From contig CM069600.1 of the NCBI GenBank assembly GCA_035771175.1, positions 2,323,501 to 2,387,500 of the forward strand: a stretch of DNA of 64,000 nucleotides, read 5' to 3'. Below are positions 22,863-34,255 of this stretch, one piece after another. The position numbers and the translations under genes are program-made. The first letter of the stretch is position 1, and every line of letters begins with the position of its first letter. This DNA comes from Paratinospora sagittata (lineage: Eukaryota; Streptophyta; Magnoliopsida; Ranunculales; Menispermaceae). The notes below the pieces were generated by a model. The model was not told where the DNA came from. It searched no databases and saw only the letters and a program-made list of their open reading frames with translations.

Positions 22863-24206
22863 AAATTCTCCAAGGATAAAAACCCTTCACCTCCTTGTCT
22901 ACAAAAATGATGAAGTGCAAGGCACTGTGATCATCAAAGATACAAGATACAAGCTTCCTCAGAATGGCAAAAAAAAAAAAAAAAAACGAAAAAAAGAAAG
23001 AAAAAGAAAACTTTACCCAAATTACCCGAGACTTATTTTTAACCAAAGAACCTAAGAACACCAAAAACACCAGCTAAATATCGATCTTCAAAACTCAAAC
23101 TCACTGAAAAATGAAGATTAATCCTTATAAATCAAGATTGATCCATAGAAAATCTCCTGTAAATTCCTATCCTTGAAATCTGAAATTGATCATATGCCTT
23201 AAAAATTCTGCTGACATGATCCTTCGCCTCAAAGCCAATCCTTCAGAGGTTTAACAAGGTCCTTAACTATTGTAATCTACAACTTAACATGTATAAAAGT
23301 TATAAACCTTGAAAGAAAATCATATTATTGGAATTAGACAACATTGAACTGTCGTACAGAAATGAGACGAGTCTCACTGGGGAAATGTAGTGTGACACAA
23401 GGAATGATAACAATACCCATTCCATTCTAGTGACTGTCATCTCATTTACAGTGACCATTACAACTGGAACTGGTATTTAGGAGCCAATCTTACCAGAGCA
23501 ATGAATCCAAAAACTTTAGATTGCTTAGAGAATCTTAGGCTTCAGAACAGCCAGAATCAAATTGAGTTCAATGGTCACAGGTAATGCCATGTTGAATGCA
23601 AAGAGTAAGAACAAAAACTAATTAACATAGAGATAGACTGAGAGATGGGTATGTAGACATAGGTATTTATATAGATTTCGATATATAAAAAAAGAAAAGA
23701 AAAATAAGAGTAGAGATTACTTGTTGATGGCAAGTAACATGGCCATGGAGATTAGCATCATTCAGTCAACCTATTAGAAGACCTCAGTGTTGACTATGCG
23801 CCTGCATTAGAGTTTATATTAAAACAGAAAACCTAATAGAAGAGAGCCAGCCAGAACACATTAACTGTCTTCAGTTTATCATTTAAAGTCAGACTTGGCC
23901 TCATTCCTGATGGCTTAAGATTCAGGATGTACACCGTCCCCCATACTCAGCTAGCTCAATGAAATATGAAACGATTAATGATCATCATACAGCTTACTAT
24001 CAAGGGCAAACTCACAGAATCTTCGTCAACTTGGATATTACTTTAAAGCTCAAATAAAATTAATGAACCACAAAAAAAAGTCATAACAACCATCTGTTAG
24101 AACCCAACACGGGTTAAAGAGTACTTGGAACAAGGACAATAGTATGGAAGAATGCACTGCCTCAGCATCCATGTCTTAACAGCAGGTTTCTGTCTGTATG
24201 GTTTGT

Positions 24207-27200
24207 CTAATCCTTGCCAAAGTCTGCATTATAATGGGCAGTTGACTCAAGCTTCTTGGCCTCAGTCAGTTTTCGGACAGCCTGCAGCAAGAAATTGAAT
24301 CAGCATGAGACAGGAGTTCAGATTATGATATTTATAAAAAAAAAAATTCAAAAAGAAAAACAAAAACAAAAAAAAAACCTACTCCAGCCTTAAATGACTT
24401 ATACTTTCTCACTGTCAAACCAATCAGTCACAAGTAACTAACTGTTTCTTCCACTGGAAGAATAATACGTAGCATTCCTTAAAGATAGAGAGAGAAAAAA
24501 GTATAGGCACAAGATGAATGTGGGATCCCCCCACCCACCTGCTTTTTTGGGTTTTTGGAGATTAGACTGGAAGCGTGATATTTGAGCGAGTACCAACAGA
24601 ATTATCAACTCCGCACTTTTATAAGCTTAACATCAAGAATGCATATGGTTTGTATGATAGTTCAGCAAGTGCCAAAATTTGTTAATAGGTCGCCCTTTAT
24701 AACTAAACTAGCACATTGGGTCTTAGTTATATATGTCAAAACCACCTTAATTGATTCTTTCTCATTTTATATCCATTGAGGCGACCCCTACTATTTCTCG
24801 AATATGTTCATTTTCAAATTTTATCTTTCAGTATTTTAGCACATATCCATCTTGATATTCACATTTGAATTGCACTTAGTTTGTTAACATGTTGCCGCCT
24901 CTTTATTGTCCAACATTTTGTTCAATAGAGCATATCCATTGATTATATAATACTCAAGGAGCACTCTCTACTTTTTTTTCTTTTTCTTTTTTTTTGACAA
25001 GAAACAAAATTGTATTATATTATATATTTGGTAAAAGCTATGCATCAAAATTTACAAGAGGGACGAGGTGTCCACTAATTATAGGGACAAAGTGTCCAAA
25101 CTAGGAGCCCACCCCCTAAGCCATTCACCTAGAGTGAATCCTCTAGCTAGCTTACTTGCACTAACCCAAAGTGATGCAAGGAAAAAAAGATGAATCCCAA
25201 ACCCCCTCCACCTCTCTTTCTTGGTCATCAAACACACGAGTTCCTCTTTCCATGTTGACCAAATAACGGCAAATACAACCACTCTCTACTTTTTTTTAAG
25301 AAAGAAAATTTCATAAAGAGCTAAATTGAGAGAAAACACTATACAAGGAATGTGCACAATCTATGTTTTGGGGGTAACCCACCCTAAAACTATCTTTGAC
25401 AACCAAACCAAAAAGCTAGTTGGAAGATTTTCACCTTGACAAATAATCTCAAGGACAGAATAGGTGTGTTTGGCAAGCCAGTCAGCTTGAAATTTTTTTT
25501 TCTCTAGCTATATGAGAAAGGGACCAGTCTAACAATAAGGACCAAATTGTTAAAAAAAAAAAAAAAAAGGACCATGCCTTGTCGACCTTTTGGACCAAGG
25601 TCCTGATCAAATTCTTTTAATACAAGTAAAAAAGGCTAAGGGAAAATTGAAAAAGAAAAATGTGCTAAACTTGTCCAACAAAATTCTTTTAATACAATAT
25701 AAATTAGGCATCCATTAAGTCATTTAATAGCTAAGTGAATAACAATTTTATTTTGAAAAACTATTAAATAAAAATCATTTGACAATTTAAGTGTAGAATT
25801 ACAAAATAAGTTAGAGCCTAGAGGAAACTAAGATAAAGACCTAATATAACATGGATAAAGATAATTGAGTAACTACTAATTATATAATTGTAGACTTAGC
25901 CCTTTGTAGAGTACAACACAAGAAAAGGATTCATATAGCTGACCCTATGTAGTTAGAAAAAGTTTTCATTGACTTGAGTTGAGTAGGTTTAATAGCTAGG
26001 TGAAGCCCCTTAACCATGGTTATATTTTATCCCATGTCTTCCATGTGAACAAATAAAAAATTTACCCTGCAAATAGACTTACCTTCATAAAGTCTTCCTG
26101 GATGACATAATCACGTTCAGCTCGAATTGCAGACATGCCAGCTTCTGTGCACACGTTCCGAAGATCAGCACCATTGAATCCCTGCAAAAAATTAATACAT
26201 AAAACAATAAAAAACTTTAACAAACCAGACAATGACAATTACATTGCCACGCTTCACCAAGAGCTGAAAGAGTACTCACCTCTGCTAGTTTTACAACTGC
26301 TTCATAGTCAATCTCGCCGTGCTTGGCAATACCAGCAGCATGAATTTTTAGAATTTCTGTTCTTGATTGTTCATTTGGCAATGGGATCTCTATTTTTCTA
26401 TCTAATCGACCCGGACGAAGAAGAGCAGGATCCAAGACATCAGGTCGGTTGGTCGCCATAATCATTTTAACCTACCAGCCAATTTCCAATTTTTGCAAAT
26501 GAGATTTTGCAAGTGTCCAAAATACTTCTTAAATATGAATATTTTCTTTCAGACTAACTGCTTTCAAGGTGCTCCAAAATTGCATTACCTTCCCAAGTTG
26601 ATCAAATCCATCAAGCTGATTAAGCAGCTCCATCAATGTTCTCTGTATCTCACGATCAGCACTCGTTCCCTCACTAAATCGACGACCTCCAATGGCATCA
26701 ATTTCATCCATGAAAATAATGCATGGCTTCACAAAAAAATTCAGAATCAAAAAAACGTGTAGGGAAAGAAACGCTGTGGCACTCCTATCAAAAAGAAAAG
26801 AAAAAAAAGAAATACTCGACACAAAAGCAGTGCAAGAATTTGAGTTATTACTTGGTGATCACGAGCATATCCAAACATTTCGCGTATCAACCTTGCACTT
26901 TCACCAATGTACTTATCAATTATAGCACTTGAGACGACCTAAATGCAGATCAAATATTTCAAAATGCTCTGTACTGAACCAAGCGGAAATGAACCAATTA
27001 AAGTGGAAAAACCGTCAGAGAGCCAAAAATAGCCCAAAGCAGTTACCTTTAAGAAATTGGCATCAATATTACTTGCAATAGCTCTGGCTAATAGGGTTTT
27101 ACCTGTTCCAGGAGGGCCATATAGAAGAACACCCTGCAACAATTGAATTAACAAGCTTAACATTGAAATTCTTCCTGCTAGAAGTATTAATAAACAAGGG

Positions 27201-28152
27201 GTGGCAATGGACCAAACAGCTGAAAAACCAAATAATAATAAGAACAACAACAACAACAACAAGAAAAATAAAATAAAAATAAAAATTTGTGGAGAAAATC
27301 TTTTGGGAAAAATGAAATTCACCTTGGGGGGTTTGATTCCAACTCGAATGAAAAGTTCAGGATTCATTAGAGGCAGCTCAATGGATTCCCTCAGTTCTCG
27401 GATCTGATCCGACAATCCACCTACAGCTGAGTAGCTAACATTACCAGGGTCTTCGTGAAGCATGTTATAAACGACAGGGTCAACCTGGCAACAATTTCAA
27501 AACACAAGTCTTAAAATGCAGTAAATTCTCATATCTTCCTTCAAAGAAAATCATAATCTAGTCTCAGTTGTAGGCAGTAGGCATAACATGATGATGCACA
27601 CACCATCAAGGCATCAACCCATTTACTGTTTAAAATTCTGATTTGTGTACTGAAGAAAGTTAGCATTACTTACTTCCCGAGGAAGGGCGCGCATGATTGT
27701 GAGTGGTCATATCAAGAACCACTCTTGTTCCTGCTGTCAGCTTCTCCTTATCTACTTTACTTCGGCACCCAACAACATATCTTGGCCCACTGCTGGCTTT
27801 AACTATCACTGGAAAAAACATTTTGTTTAAAAGGCTTATTATTAGTAGCTTCTATTGCGTTGGCCAAAGCATCCCAAAGAAAGGACTGTGACTGGTTGAT
27901 AAAATTTAAACCTCATATCAGCGACATGCAAATATGTCTAGGGATTGAAAGAAAGCAATCACACTTGGAAAAGGCATTCTCAGAAGAAAAAAAAAGTTAC
28001 CTACTTGAAAATGTAAGAGCATAGTTACTTACAGCGCTCATTATCAAGAGGTCGAAGAACTTCTCCAATGATTTGCCCAACACTTTGGAGGGACTTCAAA
28101 TCATCTTCAGTTTTAGCAAACTCCTTTTTGGCAGCTCGTAAATTTTCCCTCA
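24207..28152 (-). CDS. RPT4: 26S proteasome regulatory ATPase RPT4 (S10b), frameshifted and lacking exon 1
   Basis: Ten exons are recovered on the minus strand: 28152-28033, 27808-27674, 27484-27323, 27133-27047, 26938-26852, 26726-26589, 26471-26280, 26181-26083 and 24281-24207, with the first exon missing. They encode the AAA ATPase of the proteasome base, which unfolds substrates: Walker A GPPGTGKT, Walker [10 protein letters not shown], sensor [17 protein letters not shown], and the tail [10 protein letters not shown]. Every splice site is canonical and every exon but one keeps frame. Exon 27808-27674 is 135 bases, while the family needs 137: it reads ACTCACAATC where ACTCTCACAATC is expected, so a 2-bp deletion breaks the frame. 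The N-terminal ~45 residues (a coiled coil) are not found up to the N gap. This is either a pseudogene or an assembly fault. The last intron carries LINE pieces. Count of exons found: nine, plus the missing one. Confidence 0.88.
24733..24958 (-). mobile_element. RTE-type LINE fragment in the last RPT4 intron
   Basis: On the plus strand AAACCACCTTAATTGATTC, CTCGAATATGTTCATT, TTGTTAACATGTTGCCGC and CCAACATTTTGTTCAATAGA match the reverse complement of the plant RTE reverse-transcriptase C-terminal region (KIRNE, LRWFGH, TECWA-type motifs). It aligns with a second copy at 58800-59106. Confidence 0.6.
24980..25279 (-). mobile_element. 5'-truncated L1-type LINE with 18-bp TSD
   Basis: Minus-strand codons read [30 protein letters not shown] and LRGWAPSL, the C-terminal end of a plant LINE reverse transcriptase (zf-RVT tail). 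A T-rich start on the plus strand is the A tail. The 18-base sequence CACTCTCTAC plus eight T occurs on both sides (24962-24979 and 25280-25297). Confidence 0.8.
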
Positions 28153-28159
28153 CTGTTCA

Positions 28160-29430
28160 TTGCCGGTTTTGTTGACTGTTAGTTTCATGTATGAGTATAT
28201 TTATTGAAACAATATTTACTAATGTCCTTAGGTACAGATGTAATATAAATGGCCTATTACAGATTCACACACACACACGTATTTGATAAGAAACTAGAGA
28301 ATATATATTATAGATAAAATAAAGCTAAACGAGGGGTAAGACAGCCTCATACGCAGATGTAAATGTACCAAAATTACAATTTTATTCCGAGTGCACACAA
28401 TCTAACTTAAATTATCAACTTCTAAATAGAGTGAATCATTATCGGTCAACGTGAAGCTTCAAAGATTGAAGAAAATACCAAATGACCTTGTGAATTGATG
28501 AAGATGGTGAGCTTCAGAAATTAGCATTTTTACCCAACAAAAAAAAGGAAAAGAAATAACAGAAACACGATTGATTTTAACAAAAGAATCAGAGAGGTGG
28601 ACTAAGTTGAGGTGTGAATATGCTTTCAGCGTACATGAAATCTACAGTCTAGTATTCGCCATACATCATTTTGCCCCAATCCAATATAAGAGTCAAGAGA
28701 GATCCACTTGTTTGACCTAGAGCAGATAAAAACAGCACCTGGTGGACTTCACTATTAGTATTACCAATCCCGAACAATTCTTTTCTGACCACTTGAGCTA
28801 ATAAGTGGCAAAGAGGCATATCCTCCAAGTTTACCAGCCTTTGTAAAGAAGACCTTTGGCTTCCAGCATCTTAGAAAGTTCATCTATAAATCATCAAGTT
28901 GAACCCCCCCCCCCCCCCCAAAAAAAAAAAAAAACAAACAAAAAACAAAAAAGGGAGGGCGGGGGTAGTGATGCAAGCCAAGGAAGCAAGCGTAAGAGAT
29001 CTAACATGTTTCATTTCTCAATTATCAACGTATGTTTATTTTAACTACAAACTAATCTATTTATAAACATCAAACTAAAGAAGTCAACTCCTCCTAAGAT
29101 TAGGAGTTTTATACTTGGATTATAAGTAAAACTCTGTAATCAATCTTCTAATAATTATTAGACAAATAATTTAATGTCAAATAATCACCCTAAAATTCTC
29201 AATTGATTTAGCATCATGTTCTTCATTATTCTCCTTAGCCCAAATATCTTGACTTCAATGATTTGTGCTTGAGTATTGCACAGAAGCCCCTAAAAGAAAA
29301 CTTTATAAACCATTTGGATCCAAATGTGGGATTAACACGAGTTTCTTTTAAACAAGCATGTTTCTCCATAACTAACCTTCGTGACAAATGGAAGTTACCA
29401 ACTAATTTGTTTGTTGAGTATCCGTTATAT
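28160..29430. other. Sequence upstream of RPT4; no exon 1 found
   Basis: RPT4 exon 1 was looked for here on the minus strand and not found. The stretch is AT-rich, with a run of 16 C followed by 15 A at 28904-28934. Nothing else is recognised. Confidence 0.5.
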
Positions 29431-29431
29431 G

Positions 29432-29575
29432 GAAAATGCTAAGTATACATAATTTTAGCACACGCCTGGTGGTACATGTCGGATGCCCTCGAATCATGTA
29501 TTGTTGTGTGACTCGAGAACATCTAATGTACTAAATGTACTGTGTGCAGAAATTGGGTCTTGAATAGCACTCCTC
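29432..29575. mobile_element. MITE of the AATCATGTATT-core family
   Basis: It starts AATGCTAAGTATACATAA and holds the core CGAATCATGTATTGTTGTGT then GACTCGAGA. This lines up with the cores at 14482 and 14810. The ends are more diverged than in those copies. Confidence 0.45.
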
Positions 29576-30238
29576 TATTGACAACGAAATGCGTCAATCG
29601 GGTCTCAAATAAAGAGACTCGACAAGTCAAGGTCATTTGCAAGTTATAAATTTACCTAACCATAAATTTATAACCAAACCTAAAAGTTATAAATTTATAA
29701 CCTGCCCCTCACCCCCTTCTCTCCCTTTAGTCCCACCCCATGTTATTAAAATCATACCATTTACGAGTTAAATCGTATCGTTGAATTAAAATAAAAATAA
29801 AAAAATCGTAAAACAAGATAAAACGCAGGACTCGCAATATCGCGACCTATCTCGATTTTTTTTTTTTTTTACTTTAAACCTATTTTAATGTTCCCTCATC
29901 CCTATAAAAGCCAAAAGAAACAAAAAAGAGCTTTTAAAAAACTCTTCTTTGTTTTTTTTTTCCTCTCAAAACCCTAAAAAGCGGTCCCCTACTTGGATGG
30001 TTGATATCTCATTCGATTCTCGATCAAATCAAGTTCCATCTTTTGCGGAGTGTTTCTACAACAAAAAGGAAGTGTTCGAAGCTTGAAGATCAAAGATAAG
30101 AAAAAGATAAGTGATTTTCTATCTATGCCTTTTTTACAAATCTGGGATTTACTGTTTTTTTTATTTTGGTTGTTTCTTCACTTCTTGTTGAAGCTTGGAT
30201 ATCATTTTTAGGTGTATTTTTGTGTTTTGAAAGTAAAG

Positions 30239-32303
30239 ATGAATAGAAAGGAAGATCCGACATGGCAACATTGTAGTTGTGTGCACCCAAACAACAAGAA
30301 TCTCTTGAGACGTAACTATTGTGGTTCTAATTTCAATGGAGGTGTTTTTAGGATGAAACACCACTTGGCAAAAACATGTAAGGATGCAAAGCCTTGCATT
30401 TAGGGGAGTCAATGGATTCGTTCAAACCGCGAACCGAATTGAACCGGTGTGTTTGGTTCAGTTTGGTTTGGTTTTTAATAAGTTTGGTTTGGGTTAGGTT
30501 TGACAAAAATATAACCTGATAGGTTTGGTTCGGGTTGTGGTTTGAGGCCTTAAAAACCGATCTAAACCGAACCAATTCTAAAAGTAAAACTCTTAATATA
30601 TATTTTTAATGTCAATGATTCTTTTATGATATAAACATTCTCATAAAAAATTATATAATCATCATATATAGTAAAAATTGTTTTCAATTTTTTTAAATAC
30701 ACATTAGGAAAGTTAGAATTACTTTATATATATATATATATATACGTATATAATTGATTATTTTAAGTTATTTAATGTATGTACAATTAAAATTTTGAAC
30801 CGATCAACCCAAACCGAACCAAACCAATTATGTTTGGTTCGGTTTGGTTTGGGTTGGTAATTCGAAATAACCCAATCAAGCTAAACCAAACTGAACCCGA
30901 TCAAGTTTGGTTTGAGCATTAAACCGACCCAAACTGAATCGTCGACACCCCTACTTGCATTAATGTGCCCTATGAAGTGAGTATTTTTTAAGAAATTTTT
31001 GCAAAGAAAAGAGAAAGAAAAGGAAGAAGAAAAAAATTGTAATGTTTGACACAAGACCAAGTAAAAGGCAAGATGTTGGTGGTGATGAAGATGTTGGAGT
31101 TGGAGAGATTGGTGGTGGGGAAACTCAAAAAAAGAAAGGACCTTTTTTTGTGTTGGCAAAAGGAAAGGCAAAACAAAGTACATTAAATGAACATTGGAAA
31201 AAAATAAGAAAGGGGGAAAGTGTGCCAAAAAATTGCTAAATTTTTTTATTGTAATGGCATAGCTTTCAATGTTGTCAAAAGCCCTTTTTTTAAAGATATG
31301 ATTCAATCTATTGCTACATATGGGCATGGACTGAAGCTCCCAAGTTACCGTGAAATTAGAAACCCTTTACTTGAAAATGTGGTGAACTATGTGAAGGGTT
31401 TGCTTTCAGAATATAAAGATGAATGGAGCATGATGAGACGCACAATTATGTCAGATGGTTGGACAGATGGTAGGAATAAAACAATCATTGGTGAATAGCC
31501 CTAAGGGGACTATATTCCTTAGATCTGTTGATGCATCTGATATTGTTAAGAATGTTGAAAACCCGTTTCATCTTCTTGATAATGTTGTTGAAGAGGTAGG
31601 AGAAGAAAACGTGGTGCAAGTCATTACTGATGGAGCATCAGCATATGATAATGCTGGAAAGAAGGTGATGGAAGAAAAAAAGAAATGTTTGTTTTGGTCT
31701 CCTTGTGTAACCCATTGCTTAGACTTGATGCTTGAGGATATTGGTAGGCTGCCCATTCATGCAGATGTGATTGAAAAGTGTAGAAGATTCACTTTTTACA
31801 TCTATAATCACTGCTAGGTGTTGAATTTGATGAGGAAGTTCACAAGAGGAGGGGGTCTAGTGAAGCCAGCAGTGACTCATTTTGCCACCTGCTAATTGAC
31901 GATGAAGAGTTTGCACCAACATCAATCAACATTGATTGTTATGTTTGCTTGTGAAGATTGGCAAAGGAGTCCCTTCGTTAAAAAGGGAGATAGAGTGGTT
32001 GTGAGGGGCATGGTTGTGAGGGGCATAATTCTAGCAGATGGAAACTTTTGGTCATCCCTCAAGTATTGCACTAAAAGCACCGTACCTCTTGTGAAGGTCC
32101 TTCGATTAGTTGATTCCGAAGATAGGCCACCCATGGGTTATATATATGAAGCAATGGACAGTGCAAAGGAAAGTATTGCAAGAAATTTGGGTGGAGTGAA
32201 GAAACGATATAAGGCCATTTGGGATATTATTGATAAGAGATGGGACCTTCAATTGCATAGGCCTCTACATGCAACAGGTTACTTTTTGAATCCTAGATTT
32301 TGA
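30239..32303 (+). pseudogene. hAT transposase remnant (BED finger, DUF659)
   Basis: The first piece (from ATG 30239) has a BED-type finger: DPTWQHC, then NYCGSNFNGGVFRMKHHLA. It is interrupted after DAKPC by the nested MITE and resumes near NVPYEV at 30959. Later pieces carry SDGWTDGRNKTII, VVQVITDGASAYDNAGK, WSPCVTHCLDLMLEDI and GYIYEAMDSAKE, all typical of plant DUF659 hAT transposases that cut and paste DNA. Breaks include a frameshift after RNKTII (31490), a stop in place of a codon after YNHC (31815), and a frameshift near 31893. The C-terminal hAT dimerisation region is not found after FLNPRF. It cannot make an active enzyme. The reading is firm; nothing else fits. Confidence 0.85.
30401..30953. 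mobile_element. hAT-like MITE nested in the hAT transposase, 553 bp
   Basis: It begins TAGGGGAG and ends CACCCCTA, with CTTGCATT on both sides (30393-30400 and 30954-30961), a perfect 8-bp duplication. Subterminal GGTTTGGTTCGGTT-like motifs occur at both ends in opposite orientation. It splits the transposase reading frame just after the BED finger. Confidence 0.85.
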
Positions 32304-32457
32304 ATCATTAAATATGCATATATCATATATGAGTACTAGACTTGTTTATACATATTATTTGAAAAATAGGAAAAAAATCTTACAATTTACGATTCGATAT
32401 AATCTCATCCTTAACGATTTTACGATTCGATTTCGATTTAATAACTATGGTCCCACC

Positions 32458-32553
32458 AAAAGGGCGGCAATATCAATATCTCCCATCTGAAGGGGTCGGA
32501 TTAATCTTATTTTTAGGTGAACTACGACCCGACCCGACTTGTGTACACCCCTA
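32458..32553. mobile_element. Right end of a further hAT-like element
   Basis: The stretch ends CGACCCGACCCGACTTGTGT followed by ACACCCCTA, the same terminal pattern as the elements at 1035-3704 and 30401-30953. The following GTTGCCAA could be a target-site copy. No matching left end was found. Confidence 0.45.
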
Positions 32554-32837
32554 GTTGCCAAGCCTAATCTACTACAATAAAAGAGGGCTACAACAAGCAA
32601 GTTTCCCCCCTTTGTTTGTTGTGGGCCACGCCTTACCGCAAGCATTGGATGAACGAGTCATCTTCCTTACCCCTTGCTTAAGCTCTTCAAAGTGGAGATG
32701 GTTGCATTAGTTTGGTGGGGATAAGGGAAAGTCGATCATCAGAAAAAGCATCAAGTGCTATGGTTTGAGTGGTATCACTAACACTACAAAAACCTTAACA
32801 TTTATACCAACATGCTGCGAAAGATTTGATGCATGGA

Positions 32838-33110
32838 TGCCATAATGGATTGTGTTTAAAATGCCTTTATTTCCTTTTATTTTTCAGCCCACATTTTGGT
32901 TAATTTTAGCCCACTTTGGCACTTTCTCTTTGTGTATTTAGTTTCCTATTTATTAGCTTAGGACTCTTGTTTAGTATAAATAAGGCCATTGATCATGAGG
33001 TTATAGAATTTTTCTTGAAGAAAATTAATCTTTTGCTTCTTTGATTATTTTCGTTTCTATGCGTCCAAGGAAGAATTTACATCAAACTTGGTATCAAATC
33101 CAAGTTTCAA
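32838..33110 (+). mobile_element. LTR retrotransposon fragment with primer-binding site
   Basis: A TATA motif (TATAAATAAGG, near 32977) is followed after about 110 bases by ACTTGGTATCAAATCC, which resembles the initiator-tRNA-Met primer-binding site TGGTATCAGAGC. This is the LTR/PBS junction of a retrotransposon. No gag or pol was seen before the N gap. The left LTR edge is uncertain. Confidence 0.5.
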
Positions 33111-33746
33111 ATTGAGCTACAGGTGAGCCAGCAAGAACATCGAGCCCAAAGGGAAGTGGATTGTGATAATCCCACATTGGGTGGGCACTAAGAGGGAAAC
33201 TGAGCCTTAAGTGAGGGCTTGTTTTAAACTAGTGAACTTTTGTTTTAATTGGACCTTGAAGGCGGCGTGAGAGGGTGGGCCACGTGGAATGGCAGGCTTC
33301 GAGTCGTTGCCCGAGCGAATAGTTCAAACAAGCCTTACGTGCACGTGTGTGTACGTGGGAACAAATCCGTGAGAGTGATAAGGCCCAAAGTGGAAAACAT
33401 TTACATCTGCTACAAAATATTCAACATGCTACAAACTTCGTCCCTCGAGCTTCTCTACCAAACTTGCCACATTATCATTATGTCTCTCACTGAACATGTT
33501 GAGTTACAAGTTACAACGACAAATTACAGAAATTGTTAGAAAAAGGGCTAATTCTCTAACATTCTCAAGTCTTTCAAATAATGAACCAATTTCTTCCTCC
33601 TCACTAAAGGTGAGATTTCTAGAGAAAAGGAAACTCTAGCAAGGGAAATAAGAGGAATTGGGTTGTTTAAAATCAGTAGTGAAGGTAGCTATGGGTTAAC
33701 TATAGAGAGAAGACAAGAGGAAAACGCCATGGATATCTAAGGTGAG
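33111..33746. other. Sequence left of the gap, no gene
   Basis: GATAATCCCACATTGGGTGG near 33168 is a motif often seen in plant retroelement internal regions. No protein-coding signal is found. This is probably the untranslated leader of the LTR element. Confidence 0.35.
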
Positions 33747-33846
33747 NNNNNNNNNNNNNNNNNNNNNNNNNNNNNNNNNNNNNNNNNNNNNNNNNNNNNN
33801 NNNNNNNNNNNNNNNNNNNNNNNNNNNNNNNNNNNNNNNNNNNNNN
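33747..33846. other. Assembly gap (100 N)
   Basis: Exactly 100 N, the usual placeholder for a scaffold gap of unknown length. The sequence on the two sides may not be truly adjacent. Confidence 0.99.
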
Positions 33847-34127
33847 TGTCCACACGTCTTTGGCTCAATTTCCAACTAACAAGTTGGACATTGGAGCCAT
33901 TATCCATTCTTTTCCAAAAATAGGACCTGATTTTTTTCTCAATCCCATTGGTGGGGGGAGCAAGCAGAACAAATCGAATGAGGGCTAATCTTTCACCTCT
34001 TGAAAAAAAGCTTCGTTTCCAACCTGCAAGTCTCTTAGAAAGCTTAGCAACCACTGGGTCTCAAAAAGCAACAACTAACGGATCACAACCCAAGGGAAGA
34101 TTTTTTACTTCAATGGCTGAATGGGAG
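33847..34127 (-). pseudogene. LINE reverse transcriptase, C-terminal part
   Basis: Minus-strand codons read LPLGCDPLVVAF, a stop, then DPVVAKLSKRLAGWKRSFFS and RGERLALIRFVL, continuing to IRSYFWKRMDNGSN. This is the region after the catalytic YxDD box in plant L1-type LINEs. It is cut by the N gap on the left and by the satellite on the right. It follows in order from the piece at 39934-40310 and is probably the same copy. Confidence 0.8.
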
Positions 34128-34255
34128 TTTCATGTGCTTATATAAAGCACACGAAAGTCGTATTTAGGGTAATAATTAGGAATACGTTTATACATGCACA
34201 TGAAAGTCCTAGTTGGCGTGAAAATCATGAAGTTATTTATATAAATGGGACTATC

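Larger units (their letters stand above)
21700..24100. other. Intergenic sequence between convergent TDM1-like and RPT4 genes
   Basis: No gene is supported. The stretch holds the dispersed repeat at 22300-22545, a SINE fragment at 22806-22862 and a poly(A) tract near 22970. A segment near 23340-23480 has partly inverted motifs (ATGAGACGAGTCTCACTGG and TGACTGTCATCTCATTTACA) that may be a decayed MITE. Confidence 0.5.
29738..32449 (+). mobile_element. hAT transposon (DUF659 type), 2.7 kb, inactive
   Basis: Ends are CCATGTTATTAAAATC on the left and, read inward from the right, CATAGTTATTAAATCG. GTCCCACC occurs exactly on both sides (29730-29737 and 32450-32457). Subterminal AATCGTA and TACGATTCGAT motifs are plentiful. 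Inside are remnants of a BED/DUF659 hAT transposase and a nested 553-bp MITE. Confidence 0.85.

Noticed and set aside
28840..28900. Minus-strand peptide resembling FIDELSKMLEAKGLLYKGW before a stop
   Set aside because: It looks coding-like and lies upstream of RPT4, but it does not match the RPT4 N terminus, and no splice-compatible partner or family was recognised.
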